Below are positions 1-8,571 of a DNA stretch of 64,000 bases, one piece after another. Below the pieces are notes generated by a model, which did not search any database, was not told where the DNA came from, and worked only from the letters and a program-made list of their open reading frames with translations. Each line of letters starts with the position of its first letter. Position 1 is the first letter of the stretch. The translations under genes were made by a program, and so were the position numbers. Source of the stretch: Candidatus Pristimantibacillus lignocellulolyticus (lineage in GTDB: Bacteria; Bacillota; Bacilli; Paenibacillales; Paenibacillaceae); contig CP097899.1 in NCBI GenBank assembly GCA_023639215.1, positions 2,841,001 to 2,905,000 on the forward strand, written 5' to 3'.

Positions 1-1110
1 GCAACGACAGGTAAGCAGCTACAAGAGTACTTTACTGCTAGTGGTAATAGTAGTTTCGAATTCAAAGGGTTTGCTTCTACAGGCGATGCTACTAAAGATG
101 AAGAGCAACTGAAGAAAGCATTGAATGATGGTGAACTATACAGTTATATCGTATTTGGTGAAGTAACGGATAGTGGTTTCCCAGAAATCATTGTGAAGAG
201 TGAGAAGTTAATGGAGTTCTCGATTGCCTCTCAGATCGAAACTGGACTTCAAGTCATTAGACAACAAACGATCCTATCTCAGTCAGGTCTTACTGATGAT
301 CAATGGAAACAGCTTCAAGCGCCTATCGTTATTGATTCTGTACAAATTGGCGCAGGTACATCAGGTGAAGCAGAAGGTAAAAATGCATCAGAGCAAGGCG
401 TAAATATGGTTGTAATTAATTTCATTATTATTTTCCTATTCATGGCGGTTATGATCTCTGGTCAGATGATTGCTGCGGAAGTAACAGCTGAGAAGAGTTC
501 GCGTGTCATGGAGGTTCTCATTACAAGTGTGTCTCCACTGACAAGTATGTTTGGTAAAATAACAGGTATGTTCCTACTTGTTCTGTCTCAACTAGCTCTA
601 TACATTGGCGTTGGATTAATCAATCTTAATCTACCACATAATAAAAATGTACTTGCAGGATTCGATATTGATCTATCACTAGTTGATCCGATGCTAATCG
701 TATTTGCGGTACTGTATTTCTTAACTGGATTCTTCTTATTCGCAACACTTTATGCGGCTTTAGGTTCTATCGTAAGTAGAACTGAAGATTTAGGTCAAGC
801 GGTAATGCCGATGACATTTATCTCATTAGCTGGTTTCTATATCGCAATATTCAGCATTTCTACACCAGATAGTTTACTAGTGAAAATCTGTAGCTTTATT
901 CCATTGTTCTCACCATTCGTTATGATATTACGTATTGGATTAACTGATACACCAATTTGGGAAGTATTGTTATCACTAGGTATTCTAGTCGTTACAATCT
1001 ACTTGACGGTATTGCTATCTGCTAAAATCTATCGTACTGGTGTATTGATGTACGGTAAACGCCCAAGCTGGAAAGAGCTTCGTAAAGCAATGAAAGCTTA
1101 CAAAATCTAA
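1..1110 (+). CDS. ABC-2 type transporter permease (NatB/YhaP-like), 5' partial
   Basis: The frame is already open at base 1, so the N-terminus lies outside the window; the TTG at 121 is only an internal codon. The visible part begins in an extracellular soluble domain and is followed by about six hydrophobic segments, from 'MVVINFIIIFLFMAVMISG' to the C-terminus. Between the first two lies a cytoplasmic loop reading 'EKSSRVMEVLITSVSP', the signature of ABC2_membrane_3 permeases such as NatB and YhaP. Such permeases pair with an ATPase subunit to export Na+, lipids or peptides; the ATPase gene should lie upstream, out of view. The substrate cannot be told from the sequence. The C-terminal tail is basic and cytoplasmic. 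Confidence 0.85.
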   Translation, partial: ATTGKQLQEYFTASGNSSFEFKGFASTGDATKDEEQLKKALNDGELYSYIVFGEVTDSGFPEIIVKSEKLMEFSIASQIETGLQVIRQQTILSQSGLTDDQWKQLQAPIVIDSVQIGAGTSGEAEGKNASEQGVNMVVINFIIIFLFMAVMISGQMIAAEVTAEKSSRVMEVLITSVSPLTSMFGKITGMFLLVLSQLALYIGVGLINLNLPHNKNVLAGFDIDLSLVDPMLIVFAVLYFLTGFFLFATLYAALGSIVSRTEDLGQAVMPMTFISLAGFYIAIFSISTPDSLLVKICSFIPLFSPFVMILRIGLTDTPIWEVLLSLGILVVTIYLTVLLSAKIYRTGVLMYGKRPSWKELRKAMKAYKI

Positions 1111-1181
1111 TTCATGTACCCATATTTAAATGAAGGACTGCTAGGAGACATGCATACATCAATAAAGAAGGATGGTACAAC

Positions 1182-1670
1182 ATGTTAGAACAATTTTTAC
1201 AAGAGTTGCAAGATTCAAATCCGATATTACAATTCATTGGGGTTATGATTGTGGCAATGATCCCTTTTATCGAAGGATATTTTGCAGTACCTGTTGGGAT
1301 TGCAATTGGATTCTCTGCAGTGATGACAATAGTAGCTGCAATAGTTGGAAACTGGATTTCAGTTATGGTTGTTATTCTGGCCAGTGATCGTTTTAAGCAG
1401 TGGTTACAAGGTAGAAAAACATCTGAACGTAAACAAGAAAAACAAAACAAACGTTTAGAACGAGGACAGAAACTATTCCATAAGTTTGGTGTTCCCGGAG
1501 TGTCACTCCTTGGTCCGTTGTTGATCGGGGATCATCTAGCTGCTTTAATATGTATTGCGTCAGGTGCATCCAAAAGATACGTGATTATTTGGCAAACGAT
1601 TGCTATTGTAGTATGGGCTGTTGGAATGGGAATTTTAGTGCTGTTAGGAATTAATATTGTAAAGTATTAA
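1182..1670 (+). CDS. small multidrug-export family membrane protein (Sm_multidrug_ex)
   Basis: A 162-residue integral membrane protein with a good ribosome binding site (AAGAAGGATGG ending at 1174). The N-terminal third has the 'IPFIEGYFAVPVGIAIGF' pattern of the PF06695 small multidrug export family: an acidic residue in a Pro/Gly-rich membrane re-entrant stretch. A strongly basic cytoplasmic loop with many K/R/Q lies around residues 70-100, followed by 'GVPGVSLLGPLLIGDHLAA' and a final transmembrane helix. The export function of this family is poorly tested, so substrate assignment would be a guess. It lies 71 bp after the ABC permease and is followed by a strong terminator, so the two may share a transcript. 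Confidence 0.75.
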   Translation: MLEQFLQELQDSNPILQFIGVMIVAMIPFIEGYFAVPVGIAIGFSAVMTIVAAIVGNWISVMVVILASDRFKQWLQGRKTSERKQEKQNKRLERGQKLFHKFGVPGVSLLGPLLIGDHLAALICIASGASKRYVIIWQTIAIVVWAVGMGILVLLGINIVKY

Positions 1671-1720
1671 CGCTAATTTTGGTCAATACTACTGTTTAAG
1701 AAAATATTTGAATGTTTAAT

Positions 1721-1758
1721 AAACCCCTTGATTCTTATGGAAGAATCAAGGGGTTTTC
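1721..1758 (+). terminator. Rho-independent terminator
   Basis: Perfect 16-bp arms (1721-1736 and 1741-1756) with a 4-nt loop and a T-run close the ABC permease/small exporter unit. Confidence 0.9.
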
Positions 1759-1940
1759 GTATAGTAAGATTCATGTGGAGGGTACGGAGAGAGAGTGCCG
1801 TTAGCTGGAAACCCCTATAGCTTTCATAACCAAATTTGGTGAGAATATGATAACTATGTAATTCTTAAGTGGTTTAATATTACCATTTTTTTGAATTATA
1901 TTTAATTAGTATAGGCAAATCTTTAATTAATTCAATGTTA

Positions 1941-1954
1941 TGTAAGCGTTTACT
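1941..1954 (+). promoter_or_regulatory. cre site (CcpA catabolite control) upstream of xylanase
   Basis: TGTAAGCGTTTACT matches the cre consensus TGWAARCGYTWNCW at every position. It lies about 140 bp before the xylanase start, where CcpA binding would repress transcription when preferred sugars are present. The rest of the 1759-2090 gap holds a strong unpaired Shine-Dalgarno-like sequence, GAAAGGAGG at 1971-1979, with no normal start codon at the right distance, and no convincing gene. Confidence 0.7.
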
Positions 1955-2090
1955 TTATATAATCTACATAGAAAGGAGGCACAATTAGAAGCTCACAGAA
2001 TATGAAACAAATAAGTAATCTACTTCAAGAGAAACAACTTACAGCTGGTAGGTAGGTAGTATCAAATCTAAGTATTATAGGAGGATGATT

Positions 2091-2726
2091 ATGTTTAAGT
2101 TCAAAAAGACATTCTTGAGTTTAGCGATTGTAGCTTCAATGAGTTTTGGTTTGATTGGTGCATCTTCAAGTGCAGCGACAGATTACTATCAGAATTGGAC
2201 TGACGGTGGTGGAACAGTAAATGCAACAAACGGAGCTGGTGGTAACTACAGTGTAAACTGGAGTAATACCGGTAATTTTGTTGTTGGTAAAGGATGGAAT
2301 GTTGGATCACCAACTCGGACAGTCTATTATAATGCAGGAGTTTGGGCTCCATCAGGCAATGGATATCTGACTCTTTACGGGTGGACAAGAAACTCACTTA
2401 TTGAATATTACGTTGTCGATAGTTGGGGTACTTATCGACCTACTGGAACGTATAAAGGTAGCGTGAACAGTGATGGTGGCACCTATGATATATATACTAC
2501 GACTCGCTATAATGCACCTTCCATTGACGGTACACAAACTTTCACTCAGTACTGGAGTGTACGACAGTCCAAAAGACCGACAGGTAGCAATGTTGCTATA
2601 ACTTTTGGAAACCATGTTAACGCGTGGAAAAATGTTGGTATGCATCTTGGGTATAGTTGGTCTTACCAGGTTATGGCGACAGAAGGTTATCAAAGTAGTG
2701 GTAGTTCTAACGTAACGGTTTGGTAA
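2091..2726 (+). CDS. xynA: endo-1,4-beta-xylanase, glycoside hydrolase family 11
   Basis: Secreted GH11 xylanase of 211 residues that hydrolyses beta-1,4-xylan backbones outside the cell with retention of configuration. The sequence is very similar to B. subtilis XynA, including 'DYYQNWTDGGG', 'YNAPSIDGTQTFTQYWSVR' and the C-terminal 'EGYQSSGSSNVTVW'. The two catalytic glutamates are visible, the nucleophile in 'LIEYYVVDSWG' and the acid/base in 'MATEGYQSSG'. An N-terminal signal peptide (KFKK, then a hydrophobic core, then SSSAA) precedes the beta-jelly-roll. I start at 2091 rather than the ATG at 2085 because AGGAGG (2079-2084) directly abuts 2085 but sits 6 nt from 2091. A cre site upstream suggests catabolite repression. 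It is a single-gene unit with its own terminator. Confidence 0.97.
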   Translation: MFKFKKTFLSLAIVASMSFGLIGASSSAATDYYQNWTDGGGTVNATNGAGGNYSVNWSNTGNFVVGKGWNVGSPTRTVYYNAGVWAPSGNGYLTLYGWTRNSLIEYYVVDSWGTYRPTGTYKGSVNSDGGTYDIYTTTRYNAPSIDGTQTFTQYWSVRQSKRPTGSNVAITFGNHVNAWKNVGMHLGYSWSYQVMATEGYQSSGSSNVTVW

Positions 2727-2798
2727 ACGGTAAAGCGATAGTAATTGAGAGCACTTGACGAACTTAATTGTATAGAATAAGTTTTCATTTGTATTGCT

Positions 2799-2835
2799 AA
2801 GGTCTGCCGGTCTCACACCCGGCGACCTTTCTATT
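2799..2835 (+). terminator. terminator after xynA
   Basis: Stem AAGGTC-T-GCCGG (2799-2810) pairs with CCGGCGACCTT (2819-2829) across a short loop with one bulge and is followed by a T-rich tail. Confidence 0.75.
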
Positions 2836-2878
2836 TTACACACAATAACGCTTCCTCTTATTTAAAGGAGATATTTCA

Positions 2879-3748
2879 ATGAGAAAATTGTTCGTTTTTC
2901 TTATCATTTCTATTATCGTAGTTACTAGCGCTTGTTCAAAAGGAACGGATACAAACAATGCTGCAAAGAATGAAAAGCCTGTAATACAAGATAACTTTGT
3001 GCTCGTCAAAGGCGGGACGTTCTTGAATACAAAGTCTAATTTCTATGAGAAAGAAGTAACGTTATCTGACTTTTATATAAGCAAACATGAAGTGACTCAA
3101 AAAGAGTGGATGGATATAATGGGAAGTAATCCCTCAGAATTCATAGGCGAAAGTTTACCTGTTGAGATGGTAAGCTGGTATGACGTTATTGAGTACTGTA
3201 ATAAAAGAAGCACACAAGAGGGGTTAAAGCCTTATTACAATATAAACAAGAAGAAAAAAGATCCGAAAAATAAAAGTGAATACGATAATATGAAATGGAA
3301 TGTAACGATTAATGAGGGAGCCAATGGATATCGTTTGCCGACCGAAGCAGAGTGGGAATATGCTTCAAGTGGGGGTCAAATGAGTGATGGATACACATAC
3401 AGTGGAAGTGATGAAGCAGATGAAGTAGCATGGTATTGGAAAAATGCAGGAGATAACTACTTAAATGGAGATTGGAATTGGCCTATTATAGAAAGCAATA
3501 ATAATCAAACAAAATCGGTAGGTTTAAAGGAACCTAACGAGCTTGGACTTTATGACATGTCAGGTAATGTAAGAGAATGGGTATGGGATTGGTATGAAGA
3601 TGAAAATATTCAAAGCGGTTTATACAGAGTTGTGAAGGGCGGCGGCTGGATAGGAGATATTAGCAACAATGCGGTATCTTTTCGAGGTAAGTTCGAGTCG
3701 AATGGATTTGGGCCTGATCAAGGTTTTCGTGTGAGTCGAAGTGATTAA
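2879..3748 (+). CDS. lipoprotein with formylglycine-generating-enzyme (SUMF1) fold
   Basis: 289 residues with a signal peptide ending in a lipobox (VTSAC), so probably membrane-anchored outside the cell. The mature part is an FGE-sulfatase/SUMF1 domain, with the hallmarks 'FYISKHEVTQKEWMDIMG', 'PVEMVSWYDVIEYCNKRS', 'YRLPTEAEWEYASSGG', 'GLYDMSGNVREWVWDWY', 'VVKGGGW' and a final 'GFRVSRSD'. Most bacterial members are not sulfatase activators but structural or regulatory modules. No sulfatase gene is nearby, so an enzymatic role is not supported. RBS AAAGGAG lies 9 nt before the ATG. It appears to be monocistronic, and a hairpin follows at 3833-3868. Confidence 0.88.
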   Translation: MRKLFVFLIISIIVVTSACSKGTDTNNAAKNEKPVIQDNFVLVKGGTFLNTKSNFYEKEVTLSDFYISKHEVTQKEWMDIMGSNPSEFIGESLPVEMVSWYDVIEYCNKRSTQEGLKPYYNINKKKKDPKNKSEYDNMKWNVTINEGANGYRLPTEAEWEYASSGGQMSDGYTYSGSDEADEVAWYWKNAGDNYLNGDWNWPIIESNNNQTKSVGLKEPNELGLYDMSGNVREWVWDWYEDENIQSGLYRVVKGGGWIGDISNNAVSFRGKFESNGFGPDQGFRVSRSD

Positions 3749-3832
3749 TAATCATAATAATTATTATAGGCTAAGTCAACGTTTGGAAAACTCAATATGT
3801 GATAGGAGAGTAAGATGTGACTCCTTCAACGA

Positions 3833-3868
3833 GAAACGAGTCTTAGATACGAATCTAAGGCTCGTTTC
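3833..3868 (+). terminator. hairpin after SUMF1 lipoprotein gene
   Basis: GAAACGAG-TCTTAGAT (3833-3848) pairs with ATCTAAG-G-CTCGTTTC (3853-3868) with one mismatch. The T-run after it is weak, so it may be a terminator or an mRNA 3'-end stabiliser. Confidence 0.5.
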
Positions 3869-3993
3869 TATTGCATCGATAGAATAACAAAATAAATGTA
3901 ATTAACAATAAAAGTATTAAAAGTAATCTACTGTATGTCGATATTATCTATAATCAATAATTTATAACCAATTATAAGTGTTTTTGGTTCGTG

Positions 3994-4299
3994 ATGGGAG
4001 TGTTCCTAATAAAAAATTTACACTTAAATATTGCTGCTATAGTTATAGGTTTAATCAGTTTTTGCTTTGTAATGATGTATCAATTAACAAGCACAGGGGC
4101 GTTTTGGACGGAAGTCAGGCCTATTGAAGCAGCTCTATTTCTGACATTAGCAATATTAATACCTATCGTTTATTTAATACTAGTTAAATATGTATTTAAA
4201 TTACCTATATTCATAAAAACAATTATTTTAATTATAAGTTTCTTTTTTCCTTATTTAATTATGATTGCACAATATAATGGGTATTTACCTTATATATAG
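3994..4299 (+). CDS. small three-TM membrane protein, copy 1 of a tandem duplication
   Basis: About 101 residues with three hydrophobic segments; not recognised as a named family. The central stretch 'TSTGAFWTEVRPIEAALFLTLAILIPIVYLILVKYVFKLP' is almost the same as in the next gene, so the two are paralogues from a tandem duplication. GTG 3991, ATG 3994 and GTG 4000 are all possible starts, and none has a clearly spaced ribosome binding site. The GTG at 4000 aligns with the GTG at 4355 of copy 2. A role in the membrane is inferred from hydrophobicity only. Confidence 0.55.
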   Translation: MGVFLIKNLHLNIAAIVIGLISFCFVMMYQLTSTGAFWTEVRPIEAALFLTLAILIPIVYLILVKYVFKLPIFIKTIILIISFFFPYLIMIAQYNGYLPYI

Positions 4300-4366
4300 A
4301 AGTGAGAGTAGAAAGTGAAAATGATATTTTAGCTGTATACATTTCAATAAGAGAGTGAAACTAACT

Positions 4367-4639
4367 ATGAATTCATTCTTAAATGGTGTTGCCATGATTA
4401 TAGGTTTTGTCTGTTTTTGGTTAGTATTGATGTATAAATTTACAAGCACAGGGGCGTTTTGGTCGGAAGTCAAACCTATTGAAGCAGGTATATATCTGAC
4501 ATTAGCAATATTAATACCAATTGTTTATTTAATACTAGTTAAATGCGTATTCAAATTACCAGTATTACTAAAAACAATATTTATTATTGTATTTTTTTCT
4601 GTTCCTACATTTTCACTTTTTGTCGCATATTACATTTGA
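4367..4639 (+). CDS. small three-TM membrane protein, copy 2 of a tandem duplication
   Basis: About 90 residues from ATG 4367 (94 from the in-frame GTG at 4355). AAGAGAG lies 11 nt upstream of the ATG, so this start is preferred. It shares 'TSTGAFWSEVKPIEAG' and 'LTLAILIPIVYLILVK' with the preceding gene, while the last transmembrane segment has diverged. No function is known to me. The conserved acidic/basic loop between TM1 and TM2 is the part under apparent constraint. Confidence 0.55.
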   Translation: MNSFLNGVAMIIGFVCFWLVLMYKFTSTGAFWSEVKPIEAGIYLTLAILIPIVYLILVKCVFKLPVLLKTIFIIVFFSVPTFSLFVAYYI

Positions 4640-4929
4640 GAGGGAATTATCTATTATTTTGTGTTAATGATAATTAACTTCTCTTGGTAAAGATAACACT
4701 AGTTTTTATTCATGAACATCATTTGTAATTGTACACGCGCTTGGTTAAATTTCCTCTGTACAGTCCTTTTCTCTTACCCGTCGTTAAGATCAACAATCGT
4801 CACAACAATGACACCCTTAACCTTTTTAACCTCTTTCCAGTTGAAAAATAATTTCCAAAGAATTATTAGGAGAAGTAACAATAAATGAGGGTTTAATAAT
4901 GAATATATAGGGGTATTCTATATGAAATC
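4640..4929. other. intergenic stretch, no gene seen
   Basis: AT-rich, with no supported ORF in either strand. A partial CsoR-like motif (TATAGGGGTATTCTATA, about 4905-4921) sits near the right end, before the better site at 4930. Confidence 0.5.
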
Positions 4930-4948
4930 ATACTGTAAGGGGGTATAT
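4930..4948 (+). promoter_or_regulatory. CsoR-type copper operator before the DUF1541 lipoprotein gene
   Basis: The 19-mer ATACTGTAAGGGGGTATAT agrees with the copZ operator at 5798-5816 in 17 of 19 positions. It has the A/T-flanked G-tract arrangement of CsoR operators, with a TATATA -10-like element at its right edge. CsoR releases such sites when it binds Cu(I). Confidence 0.65.
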
Positions 4949-5039
4949 AACTCGGAGTTTGAATGAGCTTAATTCTGAGATTCGTACATAATGATGGACG
5001 CCAAAAAGTTTTAAAATAAAATATAGGGGTGTTATTACA

Positions 5040-5588
5040 ATGAAAAAAATATTTGTAATTTTAAGTGTAGCAATGATGATTGCTCTTAGTATAAGTGCTT
5101 GTGGGAACAATACAGCTGTTAATTCCTCGCACCATGGCAATATGGACATGGGCGATATGGATCATTCTGGATCAGGAATAGTACCAACAGGATTGAAAGA
5201 AGCAAAAAATCCAACTTATAAAGTGGGAGAACAAGTTACGTTACAAACAGACCATATGAAAGGTATGGACGGGGCTAAAGCAACGATTGTCGGAGCATAT
5301 GATACAACAGTGTATGAAGTATCATATACTCCTACAACAGGTGGTCAGGAAGTGAAAAATCATAAATGGGTAATCCAAGAAGAAATTAAAGATCACAAGG
5401 CAGAACCGTATAAACCAGGTGATCAAGTTATCTTAGAAACGGATCATATGAAAGGTATGAACGGAGCGACAGCTACTATTGATACTGCTACGCAAACAAC
5501 AGTTTATATGGTTGATTATACGCCCACAAGTGGCGGAGAGATCGTTAAAAATCATCAATGGGTAACTGAAAGTGAAATAACAAAGTAA
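5040..5588 (+). CDS. ydhK: copper-linked lipoprotein with two DUF1541 (YdhK/CopL) domains
   Basis: 182 residues with a signal peptide and lipobox (ISAC). A His/Met-rich stretch follows (HHGNMDMGDMDHSG, about residues 32-46), a typical extracytoplasmic Cu(I) ligand. Two tandem DUF1541 repeats come next (about 60-120 and 125-182), each with 'TDHMKGM.GA.ATI', 'TTVY.V.YTPT.GG' and 'VKNH.WV'. The family includes B. subtilis YdhK and the staphylococcal copper lipoprotein CopL. The CsoR-like operator upstream and the copZ-copA genes downstream support a role in binding or excluding copper at the outer membrane face. It is separated from copZ by its own hairpin and a second promoter. Confidence 0.88.
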   Translation: MKKIFVILSVAMMIALSISACGNNTAVNSSHHGNMDMGDMDHSGSGIVPTGLKEAKNPTYKVGEQVTLQTDHMKGMDGAKATIVGAYDTTVYEVSYTPTTGGQEVKNHKWVIQEEIKDHKAEPYKPGDQVILETDHMKGMNGATATIDTATQTTVYMVDYTPTSGGEIVKNHQWVTESEITK

Positions 5589-5657
5589 TATGAAAAAGTG
5601 ACTCAACGTCATGTTGTAGTCATTAGTTACAACTCAGTAAAGTGAAACTTAAAATTG

Positions 5658-5700
5658 AGCCGTCCTAAATGGGGTATTCCCTCTAAATGGACGGCTTTAT
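5658..5700 (+). terminator. hairpin terminator after ydhK-like gene
   Basis: AGCCGTCC (5658-5665) pairs with GGACGGCT (5689-5696) and is followed by a short T-run. The loop is long. Confidence 0.65.
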
Positions 5701-5787
5701 GTCATTAATATGAGATTCTTGTTAGATGTTAAAGCAGGATGCGGTATAAAACTTAATCGTATAAGAAAAAATATATAAGAATACTAC

Positions 5788-5817
5788 TTGACTAAATATA
5801 CTCTATGGGGGTATATT
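5788..5817 (+). promoter_or_regulatory. copZA promoter with embedded CsoR operator
   Basis: A TTGACT -35 (5788-5793), an 18-bp spacer and a TATATT -10 (5812-5817). The CsoR-type 19-mer (5798-5816) fills the spacer and overlaps the -10, so bound repressor would block polymerase. Confidence 0.75.
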
Positions 5818-5856
5818 TAGTTCGAGGGAAATAATGAGAAAAAGGAGATATGAAGA

Positions 5857-6054
5857 ATGAAAAATATACAATTAGTTGTAAAAGGAATGTCTTGTGGACA
5901 CTGTGTTAATTCGATTGAAGATGCATTACAAGAGCTAGGAGTTAAAGGGAAAGTAGACCTTGCAAACGAGAAAGTTGCAGTAGAGTTTGATGAAAATATA
6001 TTCTCGATTGATAAGATTAAAGAAGTCATTGAAGAACAAGGATATGACGTCTAA
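5857..6054 (+). CDS. copZ: copper chaperone CopZ
   Basis: 65-residue HMA-domain protein that carries Cu(I) in the cytoplasm and hands it to CopA. The metal loop 'GMSCGHC' (residues about 10-16) supplies the CxxC ligand pair, and the predicted beta-alpha-beta-beta-alpha-beta ferredoxin-like fold fills the whole protein. The ribosome binding site AAAGGAGAT is 7 nt before the ATG. copA follows 17 bp downstream, so the two are co-transcribed from the CsoR-type promoter at 5788. Confidence 0.96.
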   Translation: MKNIQLVVKGMSCGHCVNSIEDALQELGVKGKVDLANEKVAVEFDENIFSIDKIKEVIEEQGYDV

Positions 6055-6071
6055 GAGAGAGGTTGCTTACG

Positions 6072-8501
6072 ATGGAAACCAATAACGTAGAGAAACAAAC
6101 GTCATTGCAACTTACGGGGATGACCTGTGCAGCATGCGCTAACCGCATCGAAAAGGGTTTAAACAAGCTCGAAGGTGTATCAGAAGCGAACGTAAACTTT
6201 GCATTGGAACGAGCATCAGTATCTTTTGATCCAGCGATAACTAGTATTGCAAAAATGGAAGAAAGCATTCATAAGCTTGGGTATGGAGTGTCGAAAGAAG
6301 AAGTAGAGTTAGAATTGGTTGGAATGACATGTGCAGCATGTGCCTTGAAAATCGAAAAGACATTAAATAAGTTACCTGGTATTAGTCATGCTACTGTGAA
6401 CTTTGCGATAGAAAGTGCCCACGTTGAATATAATCCGTTAGAAATATCGGTAACTGATATGCAGAAACGTGTAGAGAAACTCGGATATAAAGCAGTTCCA
6501 AAGCAAGAGCAAGGTGATCCAGCAGAGCGTCGTCAGCAAGAAATCAACAGGCAAAAAAGAACACTCATTGTCTCTGCTATGCTGTCTCTTCCATTACTTT
6601 GGGCGATGGTAAGTCACTTTTCATTCACTTCTTGGATCTGGCTTCCGGATCTCTTTATGAATCCTTGGTTCCAATTGGCATTATCGACACCTGTTCAATT
6701 TTATATCGGAAGACAATTTTATATTGGAGCGTATAAAGCATTGCGAAATGGTAGTGCTAACATGGACGTTCTAGTAGCACTTGGAACATCGGCAGCGTAT
6801 TTCTATAGCTTATACTTGACGATTAAATGGGCTATTGCAGGAGGTAGTGCTCACCACGGACCGGAGATGTATTATGAAACAAGTGCTGTACTAATTACAC
6901 TAGTTCTTATGGGTAAATTATTTGAATCATTAGCTAAAGGTCGTACCTCAGAAGCGATTAAATCTTTGATGGGGCTTCAAGCGAAGACTGCGCTCGTTGT
7001 CCGTGATGGTCAAGAATTAAACATCCCAGTTGATGAAGTCATTACTGGAGATATCGTCCTTGTTCGTCCAGGGGATAAAGTGCCAGTTGATGGTGAAGTA
7101 ATAGAAGGTGTGTCTTCCATAGATGAATCAATGTTGACTGGGGAGAGCTTACCAGTAGAAAAAAAATCTGGTGACGCAGTCATCGGAGCAACCATTAATA
7201 AAAACGGTATGTTACGTATTAGAGCAACAAAAGTTGGTAAAGAGACGGCGCTTGCTCAAATTATAAAAGTTGTAGAAGAAGCGCAAGGTTCGAAAGCTCC
7301 TATCCAGAGGGTAGCCGATGTTATCTCAGGAATCTTTGTTCCAATTGTAGTCGGCATTGCAGTTGTAGCTTTCTTAGTATGGTACTTCTTGGTCACACCT
7401 GGTGACTTTGCCGGTTCTTTAGAAAAAGCAATCGCGATACTGGTAATTGCTTGTCCATGTGCGCTCGGCCTTGCTACACCGACTTCTATTATGGCTGGAT
7501 CTGGACGTGCAGCAGAACTGGGTATATTGTTCAAAGGCGGAGAGCATTTAGAACAAACCCATAAAATTGATGCAATCATTCTTGATAAAACAGGTACGGT
7601 AACGAAAGGAAAGCCTGAACTTACTGATGTGCTTGTAGAAGGCGATGAATTACAATTCCTTAGACTTGTAGGAGCAGCTGAGAAAAACTCAGAGCATCCA
7701 CTTGCAGAAGCGATTGTTGCTGGTATTAAAGATAGAAATATCGAACTACCAAGTACGGAATCATTTGAAGCGATTCCTGGTTATGGAATTAAAGCTGTCG
7801 TTGAAGGGAAAGAGCTATTAATTGGCACAAGACGTTTGATGGATAAGTTCGGAGTCGATGCAACACAATCTTATAACAAGATGTCAAAGCTCGAGGAATC
7901 AGGGAAAACGGCAATGCTTGTCGCAATCAATAATGAGTTTGTAGGTATGGTTGCCGTAGCCGATACGATTAAAGAAACCTCTGCAGCTGCAGTAAGTAGA
8001 CTGAAAGAAATGGGCATCGAAGTTATTATGATTACTGGTGATAATGAACGAACAGCGAAGGCGATTGCTACTCAAGTTGGCATTGATCATGTACTTGCTG
8101 AAGTTTTACCAGAAGGTAAGGCAGCAGAAGTGAAGAAGCTTCAAGCACAAGGGAAGAAAGTAGCTATGGTCGGGGATGGTATTAATGATGCTCCGGCATT
8201 AGCGACAGCAGATATTGGGATGGCGATTGGAACAGGAACTGACGTAGCTATGGAAGCTGCTGATGTAACGTTGATGCGTGGTGATCTTTCAAGTATCCCA
8301 GATGCAATCTATATGAGTCGCAAAACGATGTCTAATATTAAACAAAATCTATTCTGGGCACTCGGTTATAACACACTTGGTATTCCGATTGCGGCAATTG
8401 GTCTATTAGCACCATGGGTAGCAGGATTAGCTATGGCATTGAGCTCAGTTTCTGTTGTGTTGAATGCTCTTCGTCTGCAACGTGTGAAGATACGTCACTA
8501 A
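6072..8501 (+). CDS. copA: Cu(I)-exporting P-type ATPase CopA
   Basis: 809-residue P1B-1 ATPase that pumps Cu(I) out of the cytoplasm. Two N-terminal HMA domains each carry 'GMTCAACA'. The membrane part has the intramembrane CPC (Cys 461/463) in 'ACPCALGLATP', a 'YNTLGIPIAA' helix, and a late 'ALSSVSVVLNALRL' motif that is specific to copper pumps. Catalytic features are 'MLTGES', the phosphorylated Asp about 505 in 'DKTGTVTKG', 'SEHPLAEAI' and 'GDGINDAPAL'. ATG 6072 is chosen over the TTG at 6063 because GAGAGAGG abuts the TTG but sits 9 nt from the ATG. It is the last gene of the copZA unit. Confidence 0.97.
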   Translation: METNNVEKQTSLQLTGMTCAACANRIEKGLNKLEGVSEANVNFALERASVSFDPAITSIAKMEESIHKLGYGVSKEEVELELVGMTCAACALKIEKTLNKLPGISHATVNFAIESAHVEYNPLEISVTDMQKRVEKLGYKAVPKQEQGDPAERRQQEINRQKRTLIVSAMLSLPLLWAMVSHFSFTSWIWLPDLFMNPWFQLALSTPVQFYIGRQFYIGAYKALRNGSANMDVLVALGTSAAYFYSLYLTIKWAIAGGSAHHGPEMYYETSAVLITLVLMGKLFESLAKGRTSEAIKSLMGLQAKTALVVRDGQELNIPVDEVITGDIVLVRPGDKVPVDGEVIEGVSSIDESMLTGESLPVEKKSGDAVIGATINKNGMLRIRATKVGKETALAQIIKVVEEAQGSKAPIQRVADVISGIFVPIVVGIAVVAFLVWYFLVTPGDFAGSLEKAIAILVIACPCALGLATPTSIMAGSGRAAELGILFKGGEHLEQTHKIDAIILDKTGTVTKGKPELTDVLVEGDELQFLRLVGAAEKNSEHPLAEAIVAGIKDRNIELPSTESFEAIPGYGIKAVVEGKELLIGTRRLMDKFGVDATQSYNKMSKLEESGKTAMLVAINNEFVGMVAVADTIKETSAAAVSRLKEMGIEVIMITGDNERTAKAIATQVGIDHVLAEVLPEGKAAEVKKLQAQGKKVAMVGDGINDAPALATADIGMAIGTGTDVAMEAADVTLMRGDLSSIPDAIYMSRKTMSNIKQNLFWALGYNTLGIPIAAIGLLAPWVAGLAMALSSVSVVLNALRLQRVKIRH

Positions 8502-8571
8502 TATAAGGAAGCTGTTAATTTTCAAGGTTAGTGGTAACTTCATTTTCAAATAGATAGATGGAGATGGTTTG

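Noticed and set aside
2394..2843. Minus-strand ORF of 149 codons over xynA
   Set aside because: It is antisense to the well-supported xylanase, with no ribosome binding site or recognisable family.
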